Source: Lacinutrix sp. 5H-3-7-4 (GTDB lineage: Bacteria; Bacteroidota; Bacteroidia; Flavobacteriales; Flavobacteriaceae). From it: 64,000 nt of DNA. Shown piece after piece: positions 26,826 through 38,572 of this stretch (positions are counted from its first letter, which is position 1; each line of letters opens with the position of its first letter). The translations under genes were made by a program, and so were the position numbers. The stretch is from contig NC_015638.1 of NCBI RefSeq assembly GCF_000211855.2, positions 372,001-436,000 on the forward strand, read 5' to 3'. The notes below the pieces were generated by a model. The model made no database searches. It was not told the DNA's origin and saw only the letters and a program-made list of their open reading frames with translations.

Positions 26826-29800
26826 TTAAGCTTTTGCTTCGTCTAATTCTTCTTCTTGTACTTTGTTTCTTAAAGCATCTGTTGCATCTCCTTTTTTAAC
26901 ACTATCGTACATGATTGGTGTTGCGATAAATAAAGATGAATATGTACCTACTATTACACCTACTATTAATGCAAACATGAAACCTCTAATTGATTCTCCA
27001 CCAAAAATAAAGATGGCTAATAATACTACTAATGTAGTTAAAGAGGTGTTTAATGTTCTACTTAATGTAGAGCTTAAAGATTTGTCTATTACTCTATCGA
27101 AATCCCAGTCTGTATGCTCGTTAAAGAATTCACGAATTCTATCGAATACAACTACGGTATCATTTAATGAGTAACCAATTACTGTAAGTATGGCTGCTAT
27201 AAATGCTTGATCTATTTCCATTGAGAATGGCATAAACTTGTATGTTAGAGAGAATACTCCTAATACGATTAATACATCGTGGAATACTGCTGCTACTGCA
27301 CCAAGTGAGAATTGCCATCTTTTAAAACGGAATAAGATGTATAGGAATACTACAATTAATGATCCTAAAACGGCCCAGAATGATGCCTTTTTAATATCGT
27401 CTGCAATTGTTGGACTTACTTTATACTTTTTCATTAGTCCTGCTGTTTTTCCTTCGGCATTACTAATAAATGCTGCATAATCCATACCGTTTAAGTGTGG
27501 TTGTAAAGCATTAAATAAAGTTTGACGCATTTCTTCGTCTGCTTCTTCTGTTGCTTCATCAATTCTATGCTTTGTTGTAATTTTTAACTGGTTGTCTTCT
27601 CCAAATGTTTTAGCATCTGCACTACCAAATACTGCTGCGTCTGATAATGTTGCTGTAATTTCTGATGCGCTTACTGGTTGATCAAAACGTACTTGGTAAG
27701 TTCTACCTCCAACAAAATCTACACCTTCGTCTAAACCATTAGTAAATAATGATGCTAAACTTCCTACTATTAATACTGCAGAGATAATGTAGGCTGTTTT
27801 ACGTTTCTTTAAGAAGGCTATATTAATGTTTCTAAATAAGTTTTTAGTAATTCCTGTTGAGAAATCTAACTTACCTCCTTTGTTTGCATACCAGTCTACT
27901 AATAATCTTGTAATAAAGATTGCTGTAAATAATGATGTACCTATACCTATCAATAATGTAGTTGCAAAACCTTTAATTGGTCCTGTACCAAATACAAATA
28001 ATATTAGTGCTGTTAATCCTGTTGTTATATTGGCATCTAAAATTGAAGATAATGCATTACTAAATCCATCTTTAATTGCAGATTTTTGGTCTTTACCTTT
28101 TGCTAATTCTTCTCTAATACGCTCGAAAATAAGTACGTTTGCATCTACCGACATACCAATTGTTAATACAATACCAGCGATACCTGGTAGTGTTAATACA
28201 GCACCAATTCCTGATAATACTCCAAAAATTAATAAGATGTTTAATAGCATTGCAATGTCTGCAAATAAACCTGCTTTACCGTAGTAAAAGAACATCCATA
28301 TTAAAACTAATGCTAAAGCAATACCAAAAGACATTGTACCACTATCTATCGCTTCTTGACCTAATGTTGGTCCTACCTCATCACTTTGAATAATTGTTGC
28401 TTTTGCAGGTAATTTACCAGCACGTAAAACGTTTGCTAAATCTATTGCTTCGTTTACTGTAAAGTCTCCTGAAATTTGAGAACTTCCTCCTGCTATAGGT
28501 CCATTATTAATACCTGGCGCAGAGTATACTAAGTTATCAAGTACAATAGCAATTTGGCTTCCTTCTTTATAAGCCTTAGTTGTCATTTCTTCCCAAATTC
28601 TTGATCCCTTTGCATCCATTTGCATAGAAACAACTACTTGGTTCGCTAAGTTATAATCTTGTCTTGCATCATCTATACTACCACTTAATGGTGGTACATT
28701 ATCTCTATTACCTTGTAAAGCATATAGCGCTATTAATTCGCTGTCTTTTTCTGGCTTACCAAATACAAATTTAGCTTCTTTAGCATTTGCAGGTAAAAGC
28801 GATTTAATTTCACGGCGATTTAATATATCTAATACTTTTTGCTTGTCTGTAATATTAAACATCCCAAGTATTGGGCCTCCTTGGTATCCAGGACCTTTAA
28901 CTAAATCTAAAAATGGGTTAACTACTGTTGTAGTCTCATCTGTTTCACCTGTTAAGTCACCAATTAAATCATCGGCTTCTTCTGCTTCGTCTGCTTCTAC
29001 TGCTGTAGAATCTGTAGCTGTAACTGCTGCTTCTTGTTCGTTTTTTAAGAAAGCGTTTACATCACTCATATATTGATATAAACCATCTGCTTTCATAGCA
29101 AACCAAAACTCTAATTGTGCTGTTCCTGTTATTAATGCTTTTGCTCGCTCTACATCTTTAACACCTGGTAATTCTACTAAAATTCTACCAGAAGTTCCTA
29201 AACGTTGAATGTTTGGAGATGCTACACCAAATTGGTCAATACGTGTACGTAATACTTGTAATGCAGAATTTATTGACTCATCAATTTTTCTTGTAATTAC
29301 TCTTTTTACGTCTTCTTCTGAAGAGTCCATTCTTATTTCATCTTCTAAAGAACGTGTTGCAAAAATATCTGGAGATGATAATTTTTTATCTCCTTTTATA
29401 GCATCAAATGATGTATAAAAATCTTCGATATAATCGTTTTGAGAATTTTTTTGAAGCTCGTCTGCATCTTCTAAAGCTTTATTAAATACAGGATCTTTAC
29501 TGTTATTAGCCAATCCTTTTAAGATATCTTTTACAGATACTTGTAAGATAGCCTCTAAACCACCTTTAAGGTCAAGACCTAACTTCATTGAGTTTTCTTT
29601 AACCTCTGCATAAGTGCTTCCCATGAATACACTTTCTTTTGAAGATGCTAATGAATCTAAATAGTTTACTTCTAAGGCTTTTCTTTTGTTTTTAAAATCT
29701 TCTACGGAAGCATCTATTTTTGATGCTGCGAATTGTTCGGCATCAGATTCTATACTGCTGTTTCCAAATGAGAAAGACAACTGATAAATACTTACCAAAC

Positions 29801-29843
29801 CGAATAAAATAGCAAATAATATTACTAATCCTTTGTTTTGCAT
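26826..29843 (-). CDS. secDF: Fused SecDF protein translocase subunit
   Basis: SecDF uses the proton gradient to pull translocating proteins through SecYEG. In this phylum SecD and SecF are one chain, here 1005 residues. The SecD half has an N-terminal span, GLDLKGGLEAILQVSVKD near residue 90, a long periplasmic P1 domain with DQFGVASPNIQRLG, then five spans with MSVDANVLIFERIREEL near 570. The SecF half begins near 680 with GVDFVGGRTYQVRFD and contains SLNDTVVVFDRIREF near 900. A Glu/Asp-rich stretch (about residues 272-310) lies inside P1. The gene stands alone with its own terminator. Confidence 0.96.
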   Translation of the reverse strand: MQNKGLVILFAILFGLVSIYQLSFSFGNSSIESDAEQFAASKIDASVEDFKNKRKALEVNYLDSLASSKESVFMGSTYAEVKENSMKLGLDLKGGLEAILQVSVKDILKGLANNSKDPVFNKALEDADELQKNSQNDYIEDFYTSFDAIKGDKKLSSPDIFATRSLEDEIRMDSSEEDVKRVITRKIDESINSALQVLRTRIDQFGVASPNIQRLGTSGRILVELPGVKDVERAKALITGTAQLEFWFAMKADGLYQYMSDVNAFLKNEQEAAVTATDSTAVEADEAEEADDLIGDLTGETDETTTVVNPFLDLVKGPGYQGGPILGMFNITDKQKVLDILNRREIKSLLPANAKEAKFVFGKPEKDSELIALYALQGNRDNVPPLSGSIDDARQDYNLANQVVVSMQMDAKGSRIWEEMTTKAYKEGSQIAIVLDNLVYSAPGINNGPIAGGSSQISGDFTVNEAIDLANVLRAGKLPAKATIIQSDEVGPTLGQEAIDSGTMSFGIALALVLIWMFFYYGKAGLFADIAMLLNILLIFGVLSGIGAVLTLPGIAGIVLTIGMSVDANVLIFERIREELAKGKDQKSAIKDGFSNALSSILDANITTGLTALILFVFGTGPIKGFATTLLIGIGTSLFTAIFITRLLVDWYANKGGKLDFSTGITKNLFRNINIAFLKKRKTAYIISAVLIVGSLASLFTNGLDEGVDFVGGRTYQVRFDQPVSASEITATLSDAAVFGSADAKTFGEDNQLKITTKHRIDEATEEADEEMRQTLFNALQPHLNGMDYAAFISNAEGKTAGLMKKYKVSPTIADDIKKASFWAVLGSLIVVFLYILFRFKRWQFSLGAVAAVFHDVLIVLGVFSLTYKFMPFSMEIDQAFIAAILTVIGYSLNDTVVVFDRIREFFNEHTDWDFDRVIDKSLSSTLSRTLNTSLTTLVVLLAIFIFGGESIRGFMFALIVGVIVGTYSSLFIATPIMYDSVKKGDATDALRNKVQEEELDEAKA

Positions 29844-29992
29844 GATTGTGTTAATTTGTAGTCAAAATATGCTCTTTTAGCTTGCAAATTTGCATTGCAT
29901 TTCTATTTTGACAATTGTTTTATTAAATGTTGAAATGAATTTTGCTTATTTTTTGTTTAAAAAATAGGCGTTCTTAAAATTAAAATAACCTG

Positions 29993-30586
29993 TTAGCAGA
30001 TTGGTCCAGCACGAACCTCAGGTATTTTGTATGAATAATTATCTATTGCACCGGCAACAGATTCGTTAATTTTATAAGCAACTTTAAATAAGCTGGTTGT
30101 TTCCTTATTTACAATATTTACACAGTATAAAACAACATTAGGATTATAGAACCTAACATATTCTTGCTTTAACTCGAATACAAATTTATCACCAACTCCA
30201 GAAGTAGAATCGTTTGCTTTTAAAATTTCGTAAACATCAAGGTTATAAGTTTTTTTATCTTGATTTAATGGTGTCTCTCCATCTTTAGTACTTTCTACAT
30301 CTACAATGTTTGATAGCGCTGCTTCTACATTAGCTGTGTTTGTGATACTAAGGTAAGTGATTTTTAAAGTTCCGTTTTTTAATTCTTGAACTTGAATATG
30401 TTTAGCACCAACACTTTTTAACTGTTGTTTTACAGTTAAAAGAGCTTCTTGCTTTTCACTTAAATCTATTTTTTTGTTAGAAAACTGAAGTAAGACTTCT
30501 TGATTTGGTACAACGCTTTGCTCCTGCGACATACTTAATACCGCAAAAACAATAATTAAAGCACTTATGTACCATTTTATCTTCAT
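29993..30586 (-). CDS. Secreted protein of unknown function
   Basis: A 197-residue protein with a signal peptide (hydrophobic residues 6-18, then SMSQEQ). The mature part has a predicted alpha/beta region (KQQLKSVGAKHIQVQELKNGTLKITYLS), a lysine/glutamate linker, and a second half with FVFELKQEYVRFYNPNVVLYC; it ends abruptly with RAGPIC, a free C-terminal cysteine. I do not recognise a family. A -7 box (TATATTTG, 30598 to 30591) sits only four bases before the ATG, so the message could be almost leaderless. Confidence 0.65.
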   Translation of the reverse strand: MKIKWYISALIIVFAVLSMSQEQSVVPNQEVLLQFSNKKIDLSEKQEALLTVKQQLKSVGAKHIQVQELKNGTLKITYLSITNTANVEAALSNIVDVESTKDGETPLNQDKKTYNLDVYEILKANDSTSGVGDKFVFELKQEYVRFYNPNVVLYCVNIVNKETTSLFKVAYKINESVAGAIDNYSYKIPEVRAGPIC

Positions 30587-30590
30587 GCGC

Positions 30591-30623
30591 CAAATATAGA
30601 AAAATAATGGTGTTATGCACCAA
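30591..30623 (-). promoter_or_regulatory. Promoter abutting the start codon of the 29993-30586 gene
   Basis: The minus strand has TTG at 30623-30621, 22 bases, then TATATTTG at 30598-30591. The ATG begins at 30586. Transcription would start at or next to the start codon. Confidence 0.4.
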
Positions 30624-30675
30624 AAAAGTCACAATAAAAAAAGTTATAAACTGTTGCTATTTAATTGTTTTAAAC

Positions 30676-30712
30676 AAAAAAAAAGAGCAACATGAATGTT
30701 GCTCTTTTTTTT
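30676..30712 (-). terminator. Intrinsic terminator of the DUF4412-like gene
   Basis: A strong hairpin with core AGAGCAACAT/ATGTTGCTCT and A and T runs of eight or more on either side, 18 bases after the stop of the gene at 30730. Confidence 0.85.
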
Positions 30713-30729
30713 GTTGCAAATAATAAAAA

Positions 30730-31383
30730 TTATTCTGCTTTTCTTTCTTGGTAACCTGCTGGAGGCGTCATATCAAACTTATCAGCCGAAACAGATTCTT
30801 TTTTGATATCTGTAACTTCGTTAATGATAGTCATTTTTGATCCACCTTGATCCATTGTCATTTTAAAGTACAATGGAAACCCTTCAACTTTTTGAGAAAA
30901 ACCTGCTGTTTGTTGAGAGTAAGCATTTATTGCTTTAGTTGCAAATATTTCCATATCCATGCTTTGTCCGCCTTGCGCCATTGTTACAACGTATTGATCA
31001 CAATCGTAACCTAATATTGTTTTTTTCTCATCTCCTTTAGTTACAGAAATGCCTTTTAAATCTTCTTCAGAATCTTTAATTTCAGATTTTGAATACATTT
31101 TTCCGGCCATAGGATTATTCATTAAAATCATAAGCTCTTTAGCGTCATTATCTGCAATTGTAATAACTTCACCAGTCATTGGGTTGTTAGTTTCATTACG
31201 AGATTTAAGGCCTTTAAAATATGTTGTAGATTCTAAGTCTCCTACCATAGCTAATTGAGCATTCATTTGCTCATTGTCACTTGACATTGTCATTTTACTA
31301 ACTAAAACACCTTCAGCTAATTTTTCTTGTGCAAAAGCGTTAAAGCTAATGGCTACTAATAAAATAAGTACTAATTTTTTCAT
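30730..31383 (-). CDS. Secreted DUF4412-like protein
   Basis: A 217-residue protein with a clear signal peptide ([19 protein letters not shown]). The mature part has the pattern of DUF4412 proteins: a first strand EGVLVSKMTMSS, FKGLKSRNE, a central ELMILMNNPMAGKMYSK, then KTILGYDCDQYVVT and a C-terminal FDMTPPAGYQ. It is methionine-rich for a secreted protein. The family is periplasmic or surface, with unknown function; the assignment rests on pattern only. It stands alone downstream of mdh, with 98 bases between. Confidence 0.65.
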   Translation of the reverse strand: MKKLVLILLVAISFNAFAQEKLAEGVLVSKMTMSSDNEQMNAQLAMVGDLESTTYFKGLKSRNETNNPMTGEVITIADNDAKELMILMNNPMAGKMYSKSEIKDSEEDLKGISVTKGDEKKTILGYDCDQYVVTMAQGGQSMDMEIFATKAINAYSQQTAGFSQKVEGFPLYFKMTMDQGGSKMTIINEVTDIKKESVSADKFDMTPPAGYQERKAE

Positions 31384-31481
31384 TGTTTAAATTTTATTGA
31401 TTACAGTATATTTTTTTGTTACTCTATACAAATAGACAATTACCTTGCCACAAGTATTTAAACAACAAAATGTGTTAATTA

Positions 31482-32408
31482 TTAAAGCTCTAAAAGACCG
31501 TTTGTTTTCTTAACACCTTCAGCAGATTCTGATAGTTTTTCTTTTTCAGCATCTGTTAAACTTATTTCTACAATTTCCTCAATACCGTTAGCACCTAATA
31601 CACAAGGTACTCCAATTGATAAATCGTTTAAACCAAATTCTCCATCTAATAATGCAGAACATGGAAATATTTTTTTAGTATCGCAAGCAATTGCTTGTAC
31701 CATTGCAGATACTGCTGCTCCTGGAGCATACCATGCAGATGTACCTAATAAACCTGTAAGTGTTGCTCCTCCAACTTTAGTATCTTGTACTACTTGATCC
31801 ATACGTTCTTCTGATAAAAACTCTGAAACTTTCACACTGTTTCTTGCTGCTTTACCAATTAATGGTACCATACCTTTATCGCTATGTCCACCAATTACCA
31901 TTCCGTCTACATCGCTAATAGGTGCTCCTAAAGCTTCTGCTAAACGGTATTTGAAACGTGCAGAATCTAATGCTCCACCCATTCCAATAATTCTATTTTT
32001 AGGTAAGCTTGTTGTTTTATGTACTAAATACGTCATTGTATCCATTGGGTTAGATACTACAATGATTATTGTATTTGGAGAATGCTCGATTAAACTAGCA
32101 GATACAGATTTTACAATTCCCGCATTGATACCAATTAACTCTTCACGAGTCATGCCTGGTTTTCTTGGAATTCCAGAAGTAATTACACAAACATCAGATC
32201 CTGCTGTTTTAGAATAATCATTTGTACTTCCTGTTATTTTTGTATCGAAGCTGTTTAATGATGCTGTTTGCATTAAGTCCATTGCTTTACCTTCAGCAAA
32301 ACCTTCTTTAATATCTAATATTACAACTTCGCTAGCGAAATCTTTTATTGCAATATACTCTGCACAACTTGCACCAACTGCTCCTGCTCCAACTACTGTT
32401 ACTTTCAT
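31482..32408 (-). CDS. mdh: Malate dehydrogenase
   Basis: NAD-dependent enzyme of the citric acid cycle that oxidises malate to oxaloacetate. The 308-residue protein has the Rossmann motif GAGAVGASCAEYI at residues 7-19, the substrate loop SGIPRKPGMTREELIGIN near 80, VSNPMDTMTYL near 118 and the catalytic histidine in GGHSDKGMVPL near 174. It belongs to the LDH-like MDH group found in Bacteroidota. gltA, the next enzyme of the cycle, is at 56-58 kb. Confidence 0.96.
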   Translation of the reverse strand: MKVTVVGAGAVGASCAEYIAIKDFASEVVILDIKEGFAEGKAMDLMQTASLNSFDTKITGSTNDYSKTAGSDVCVITSGIPRKPGMTREELIGINAGIVKSVSASLIEHSPNTIIIVVSNPMDTMTYLVHKTTSLPKNRIIGMGGALDSARFKYRLAEALGAPISDVDGMVIGGHSDKGMVPLIGKAARNSVKVSEFLSEERMDQVVQDTKVGGATLTGLLGTSAWYAPGAAVSAMVQAIACDTKKIFPCSALLDGEFGLNDLSIGVPCVLGANGIEEIVEISLTDAEKEKLSESAEGVKKTNGLLEL

Positions 32409-32588
32409 TTGTTTTTAATTTTTTAAGTTAATGACAAATGGAATGCACTATTTTCAACTATTTGTTGTTAATCAAATCTTGAAATAGAGCTTATTTCATT
32501 TGCTTTTTTTATATTTTTAGTTTGTGTTAAAATCTAAGATTCAAATCTACAAATTTTGCTTCAAAAAATCAGTCTAAATATTAGACTT

Positions 32589-33602
32589 TTAAAAGCTGAA
32601 ATTCATTCCTAATGATGCACTGCTAAAATCTGCAATAGTATAAGCTGCATTTAGTCCAAAAAATCCTAATTTTAAATTTGCTCCTAATGTTGCAGTTACT
32701 CCTTTCGTATCTGATTCTATTGTAAATGGATCTACAATATCTTCTGAAAAGAAAACACCATCTGAAACCGTATAGGTTCCTAATAAACTTGTTTCATTTT
32801 CACCACTTATATAACCTACTGCGCCAAAGAAATTAAGTATTTTAAATCGTGTACCTACAATAGCTTGAAATAATAGTGTATTGGTTTCGGTTTCTACTCT
32901 TTGGTTTTCTCCTGCCACATTGCTTGAACTTGTAAAATCGTAACTTCCATCTAGATGCGTGTAAGCTACTAATCCAGAAATAGTAATTGGCAATAAATGA
33001 TCTGCTGGTAAAAGTGTTGTAAAGTCTTGTTGTAATCCTACGCCATATAATCCTACTTTAACATCATCTACATCTACTTTAGGAAAAAAACGTCCTTTAA
33101 TTTGCGTGCCTTTAAATGGCGAAAAACTTGCTTGTAAAAATACGGTTGGTATTAGGTTTATATTTTCGGACCCAATACCTGTTGGCAATTCGAACTCTTG
33201 TTCTTGATTACCAAAAATAGGGTCGTCGTAAGTTATTATTACTGTTTGTGGCGGATCGTTATGCCCTAAAGCTGTTGCAACACCTTTACTTGGGCTATTA
33301 TCTGGAAAACGGATATTTTCATAATCGCGAACATTTAAAACAAACTGCTTGTCTTCATCATTTATAAATGTTGCATTTCCTATTATAGATAATTCGAAGC
33401 CAAAGCGTTTTGGTGTTTTTGCATTATTAAACCAACCATTGTTTATCCCATAAGCGACACCGTCGTTTGCAGGTTTTACATAATTTGTAGAAAATCGCTT
33501 AGCATCATCTATACCTGCTGCTAATAAATCGTCTATGTTTTCTTGTGCGTTACTGCTTAAAGTAGATATTAAAGCAATAAGAATGACTCCTATTTTTTTC
33601 AT
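32589..33602 (-). CDS. DUF6588-like outer membrane protein
   Basis: A 337-residue protein with a signal peptide (MKKIGVILIALISTLSSNAQ). It begins with ENIDDLLAAGIDDAKRFSTNYVKPANDGVAYGINNGW and then runs in alternating beta strands to a terminal ASLGMNFSF, as in an outer membrane barrel that ends in phenylalanine. The N-terminal pattern fits DUF6588, a Bacteroidota family without known function. It lies alone between mdh and gyrB. No cargo or ligand is suggested by its neighbours. Confidence 0.65.
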   Translation of the reverse strand: MKKIGVILIALISTLSSNAQENIDDLLAAGIDDAKRFSTNYVKPANDGVAYGINNGWFNNAKTPKRFGFELSIIGNATFINDEDKQFVLNVRDYENIRFPDNSPSKGVATALGHNDPPQTVIITYDDPIFGNQEQEFELPTGIGSENINLIPTVFLQASFSPFKGTQIKGRFFPKVDVDDVKVGLYGVGLQQDFTTLLPADHLLPITISGLVAYTHLDGSYDFTSSSNVAGENQRVETETNTLLFQAIVGTRFKILNFFGAVGYISGENETSLLGTYTVSDGVFFSEDIVDPFTIESDTKGVTATLGANLKLGFFGLNAAYTIADFSSASLGMNFSF

Positions 33603-33643
33603 TTTTTTACATTTTAAGATTTGGTACTTTTATATATAAACGT

Positions 33644-33678
33644 AAAAACACCTTCAATAGTTTATTGAAGGTGTTTTT
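33644..33678 (-). terminator. Intrinsic terminator of gyrB
   Basis: A perfect 16 bp hairpin (core ACACCTTCAATA/TATTGAAGGTGT) with a three-base loop and T run on the minus strand, 20 bases after the gyrB stop. Confidence 0.85.
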
Positions 33679-33697
33679 TAGTATTTAGTATTTATAG

Positions 33698-35668
<1,971 letters not shown>

Positions 35669-35708
35669 TTAATTTTCAGAATCAAAAAACTGAATTTTTG
35701 ACGACAAA

Positions 35709-35716
35709 CAAATATA
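35709..35716 (-). promoter_or_regulatory. Probable -7 box of the gyrB promoter
   Basis: TATATTTG on the minus strand, an exact match to TAnnTTTG, 62 bases before the gyrB ATG. No TTG was found at the usual spacing. Confidence 0.35.
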
Positions 35717-35868
35717 CGAAAACATTAAGCTTATTTAACACCGTTTAACGGATTTACGTGTTTTTTATTAACAATTGTTAATTTCTTAAAAGTTGCTTAA
35801 ATCGCTTATAAATTACCTTAAATTGGATTTTAACATATTGTAATATCAAAAAAACACATAAAAAACAT

Positions 35869-35892
35869 AAAACCTCGCAGAAGCGAGGTTTT
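35869..35892 (-). terminator. Intrinsic terminator of asnB
   Basis: A 10 bp stem (AAAACCTCGC/GCGAGGTTTT) with loop AGAA, then T-rich sequence on the minus strand, 42 bases after the asnB stop. The rest of the 286-base gap to gyrB is AT-rich and shows only the gyrB promoter box. Confidence 0.8.
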
Positions 35893-35933
35893 AAAGCTAA
35901 AAATCTTATATAATGATATCTAAAAATGCTTAA

Positions 35934-37607
35934 TTACGATGTCGCATACGATTTATCATGAATGTTTGCTATTGCTCTACCAGAAGGTTCGTTCATGTTT
36001 TTAAATGCTTCATCCCATTCTAAAGCTATTGCTGTACTACATGCCACACTAGCTTCTTGTGGTACACTTTTAGCTGCTGCATCACTCGGGAAGTGACTTT
36101 CGAAAATTGAACGGTAATAAAACTCCTCTTTATTGCTTGGTGTTTGTATTGGGAAACGGAATTTTGCATTTTCCATTTGCTCATCACTTACTTCTTTTTC
36201 TACAATTTCCTTTAAAGTATCTATCCAACTGTAACCAACACCATCGCTAAATTGTTCTTTTTGTCTCCATGCTACACTTTCTGGTAACATATCTTCAAAT
36301 GCTTTACGGATTACCCATTTCTCCATACGTTCTCCATTAATCATTTTATCTTGTGGGTTGATGCTCATGGCAACGTCCATAAATTCTTTATCTAAAAATG
36401 GTACACGACCTTCAATTCCCCAAGCCGCTAAACTTTTATTTGCTCTTAAGCAATCGTACATGTGCAACTTGTCTAACTTACGCACTGTTTCTTCATGAAA
36501 TTCTTTTGCATTAGGTGCTTTATGGAAATATAAATACCCTCCAAAAATCTCATCTGCTCCTTCTCCAGATAATACCATTTTAATTCCCATAGATTTAATA
36601 ACTCTTGCCATTAAATACATTGGTGTTGACGAACGAATGGTAGTAATATCGTAAGTTTCGATGTTATAAATTACATCTTTTATAGCATCTAAACCTTCTT
36701 GAATAGTAAATTTAATTTCGTGGTGAACTGTGCCAATATGATCTGCTACTTTTTGTGCTGCAGCTAAATCTGGTGAACCTTCTAATCCTACAGAAAAACT
36801 ATGTAATTGTGGATACCAAGCATCAGATTGATCATCACTTTCAATACGTTTTTGTGCATATTTTTTTGCTATTGCAGATGTTACTGAAGAATCTAAACCA
36901 CCTGAAAGTAAAACACCATAAGGTACATCACTCATTAATTGCCTGTGTACTGCTGCTTCTAAAGCATCTTTTACTTTTTTAATACTGTCTGAATCTACAT
37001 CTTTTACTGCATCATAGTCTCTCCAGTCTCTTTTATACCATTGTACAAATTCTCCATCTTTACTAGACATATAATGTCCTGGTGGAAATAACTCTATTTT
37101 TGAACACGTTCCTTCAAGTGCTTTAAGCTCTGAAGCGACATAAAAAGTACCGTTTTGATCCCAGCCTATATATAAAGGAATAATACCCATGTGATCACGA
37201 GCGATAAAATACTCGTCTTTTTCTGTATCGTAAATTGCAAAACCAAAAATCCCATTCATATCATCTACAAAATCGACACCTTTTTCTTGGTATAAAGCTA
37301 AAATAATCTCACAATCACTTTCAGTTTGAAAGTCGTAATCTGGATACTGCTTTCTAAGCTCTCTGTGATTGTAAATCTCTCCGTTTGCTGCTAAAATCAA
37401 TTTTTTATCAGGACTGAATAATGGTTGTTTTCCAGAAGCTGGATCTACAATCGCTAAACGCTCGTGCGCTAAAATAGCTTTATCATCGCTATAAATACCA
37501 GACCAGTCTGGTCCACGATGACGAATAGTTTTAGACATTTCTAAAACCTGAGGTCTTAAATCTTCACTTTTTTGTTTAAGGTCGAAAGCACATACAATTC
37601 CACACAT
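35934..37607 (-). CDS. asnB: Asparagine synthase B, glutamine-hydrolysing
   Basis: It makes asparagine from aspartate, ATP and glutamine. The 557-residue protein has the class II glutaminase domain with nucleophile Cys2 (MCGIVCAFD) and RHRGPDWSGIY near residue 30, then the ATP-pyrophosphatase domain with PP-loop LLSGGLDSSVTSAIA near 230 and SGEGADEIFGGYLYFHKAP near 345. The length is normal for AsnB. Gene stands alone between two terminators, with a 223-base AT-rich gap to queE in which I see only the queE terminator. Confidence 0.96.
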   Translation of the reverse strand: MCGIVCAFDLKQKSEDLRPQVLEMSKTIRHRGPDWSGIYSDDKAILAHERLAIVDPASGKQPLFSPDKKLILAANGEIYNHRELRKQYPDYDFQTESDCEIILALYQEKGVDFVDDMNGIFGFAIYDTEKDEYFIARDHMGIIPLYIGWDQNGTFYVASELKALEGTCSKIELFPPGHYMSSKDGEFVQWYKRDWRDYDAVKDVDSDSIKKVKDALEAAVHRQLMSDVPYGVLLSGGLDSSVTSAIAKKYAQKRIESDDQSDAWYPQLHSFSVGLEGSPDLAAAQKVADHIGTVHHEIKFTIQEGLDAIKDVIYNIETYDITTIRSSTPMYLMARVIKSMGIKMVLSGEGADEIFGGYLYFHKAPNAKEFHEETVRKLDKLHMYDCLRANKSLAAWGIEGRVPFLDKEFMDVAMSINPQDKMINGERMEKWVIRKAFEDMLPESVAWRQKEQFSDGVGYSWIDTLKEIVEKEVSDEQMENAKFRFPIQTPSNKEEFYYRSIFESHFPSDAAAKSVPQEASVACSTAIALEWDEAFKNMNEPSGRAIANIHDKSYATS

Positions 37608-37805
37608 AATTTTATATATTTTAAATTCTTTAATTCTAATTGATATAGCAAATATTAGATATATGTTTAAATATTAAAACATTAAACCTAATAACGCTTA
37701 CAAATTAAAACTTAATTTAAAATATTTTGTAAAATATAAAACTTCAACACATAAAATAACAACTGTGAACTACAAATTGTTAAGTTTAGTACTTTAAAAC
37801 AAAAA

Positions 37806-37825
37806 AGCCTTCAAAATTGAAGGCT
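37806..37825 (-). terminator. Intrinsic terminator of queE
   Basis: An 8 bp stem (AGCCTTCA/TGAAGGCT) with a four-base loop, followed on the minus strand by six T. It begins five bases after the queE stop codon. Confidence 0.82.
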
Positions 37826-37830
37826 GTTTT

Positions 37831-38460
37831 TTAAGGTATGTTTAAATATTTGTGAGTTTGCAAGGATACTTTCCATTTGGGATTTTCCATTACATAATCT
37901 ACAATCATTGGTACTACTTTGTCTCTTTTACTCCATTCTGGCTGTAAGTATAATATACAATCGCCATTTACTTTTTCGGCTTGTTCTTCTGCAAAGCGAA
38001 AATCGTCTTTATTATAAATAATACATTTAAGTTCGTTTGCTTTATCGTAAACACCTTGAGTAGGTAGTTTCATTTTTTTTGGAGATAGACAAATCCAATC
38101 CCATTCACCAGTTAACTCATAAGCTCCAGAGGTTTCAATATGAATATTCATACCTTCAGCTTTTAACTGTTTTGTAAGCTCGGTCATATCCCATGTTAAG
38201 GGTTCGCCACCAGTAACAACAATTGTTTTACTGTATTGCTTTGCATTAGCAACTATTTTTTCTGTTTCTGTTGGCGGATGCAATTGCGCTATCCAACTTT
38301 CTTTCACATCACACCAATGGCAACCAACATCGCAACCACCAATTCTTACAAAATAAGCAGCTGTACCTTTATGGAAGCCTTCACCTTGTATGGTATAAAA
38401 CTCTTCCATTAACGGTAACATTTTACCTTGGTTTACTAAATTTTGAACTTCTTGCGTCAT
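37831..38460 (-). CDS. queE: 7-carboxy-7-deazaguanine synthase, radical SAM
   Basis: QueE contracts 6-carboxy-tetrahydropterin to 7-carboxy-7-deazaguanine, the ring-forming step on the way to preQ0 and queuosine. The 4Fe-4S motif is CDVGCHWC (CX3CX2C) near residue 47, after YTIQGEGFHKGTAAYFVRIGG; VVTGGEPLTW near 86 is the SAM-binding GGE motif. I start the gene at the ATG at 38460 (MTQEVQNL); a TTG three codons upstream would lie inside the -7 promoter box. Other queuosine genes are not adjacent. Confidence 0.94.
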   Translation of the reverse strand: MTQEVQNLVNQGKMLPLMEEFYTIQGEGFHKGTAAYFVRIGGCDVGCHWCDVKESWIAQLHPPTETEKIVANAKQYSKTIVVTGGEPLTWDMTELTKQLKAEGMNIHIETSGAYELTGEWDWICLSPKKMKLPTQGVYDKANELKCIIYNKDDFRFAEEQAEKVNGDCILYLQPEWSKRDKVVPMIVDYVMENPKWKVSLQTHKYLNIP

Positions 38461-38466
38461 AGCTTG

Positions 38467-38474
38467 CAAAGATA
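38467..38474 (-). promoter_or_regulatory. -7 box directly before the queE start codon
   Basis: TATCTTTG on the minus strand, an exact consensus match, ends six bases before the queE ATG. The transcript would start on or within a few bases of the ATG, giving a nearly leaderless message. The nearest TTG (38501 to 38499) is 24 bases away, longer than usual. Confidence 0.45.
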
Positions 38475-38572
38475 CATTACGTTAAACTTTTTATACTTCA
38501 ATTTTTCTATTTATTTTTTTTTAGTTTTGCGGCGATAGCAAAAAAAAATAAAACCCTCAAACATATCCCTTA

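Noticed and set aside
38461-38469. TTG start three codons upstream in queE
   Set aside because: It falls inside the consensus -7 box, so the ATG at 38460 is preferred.
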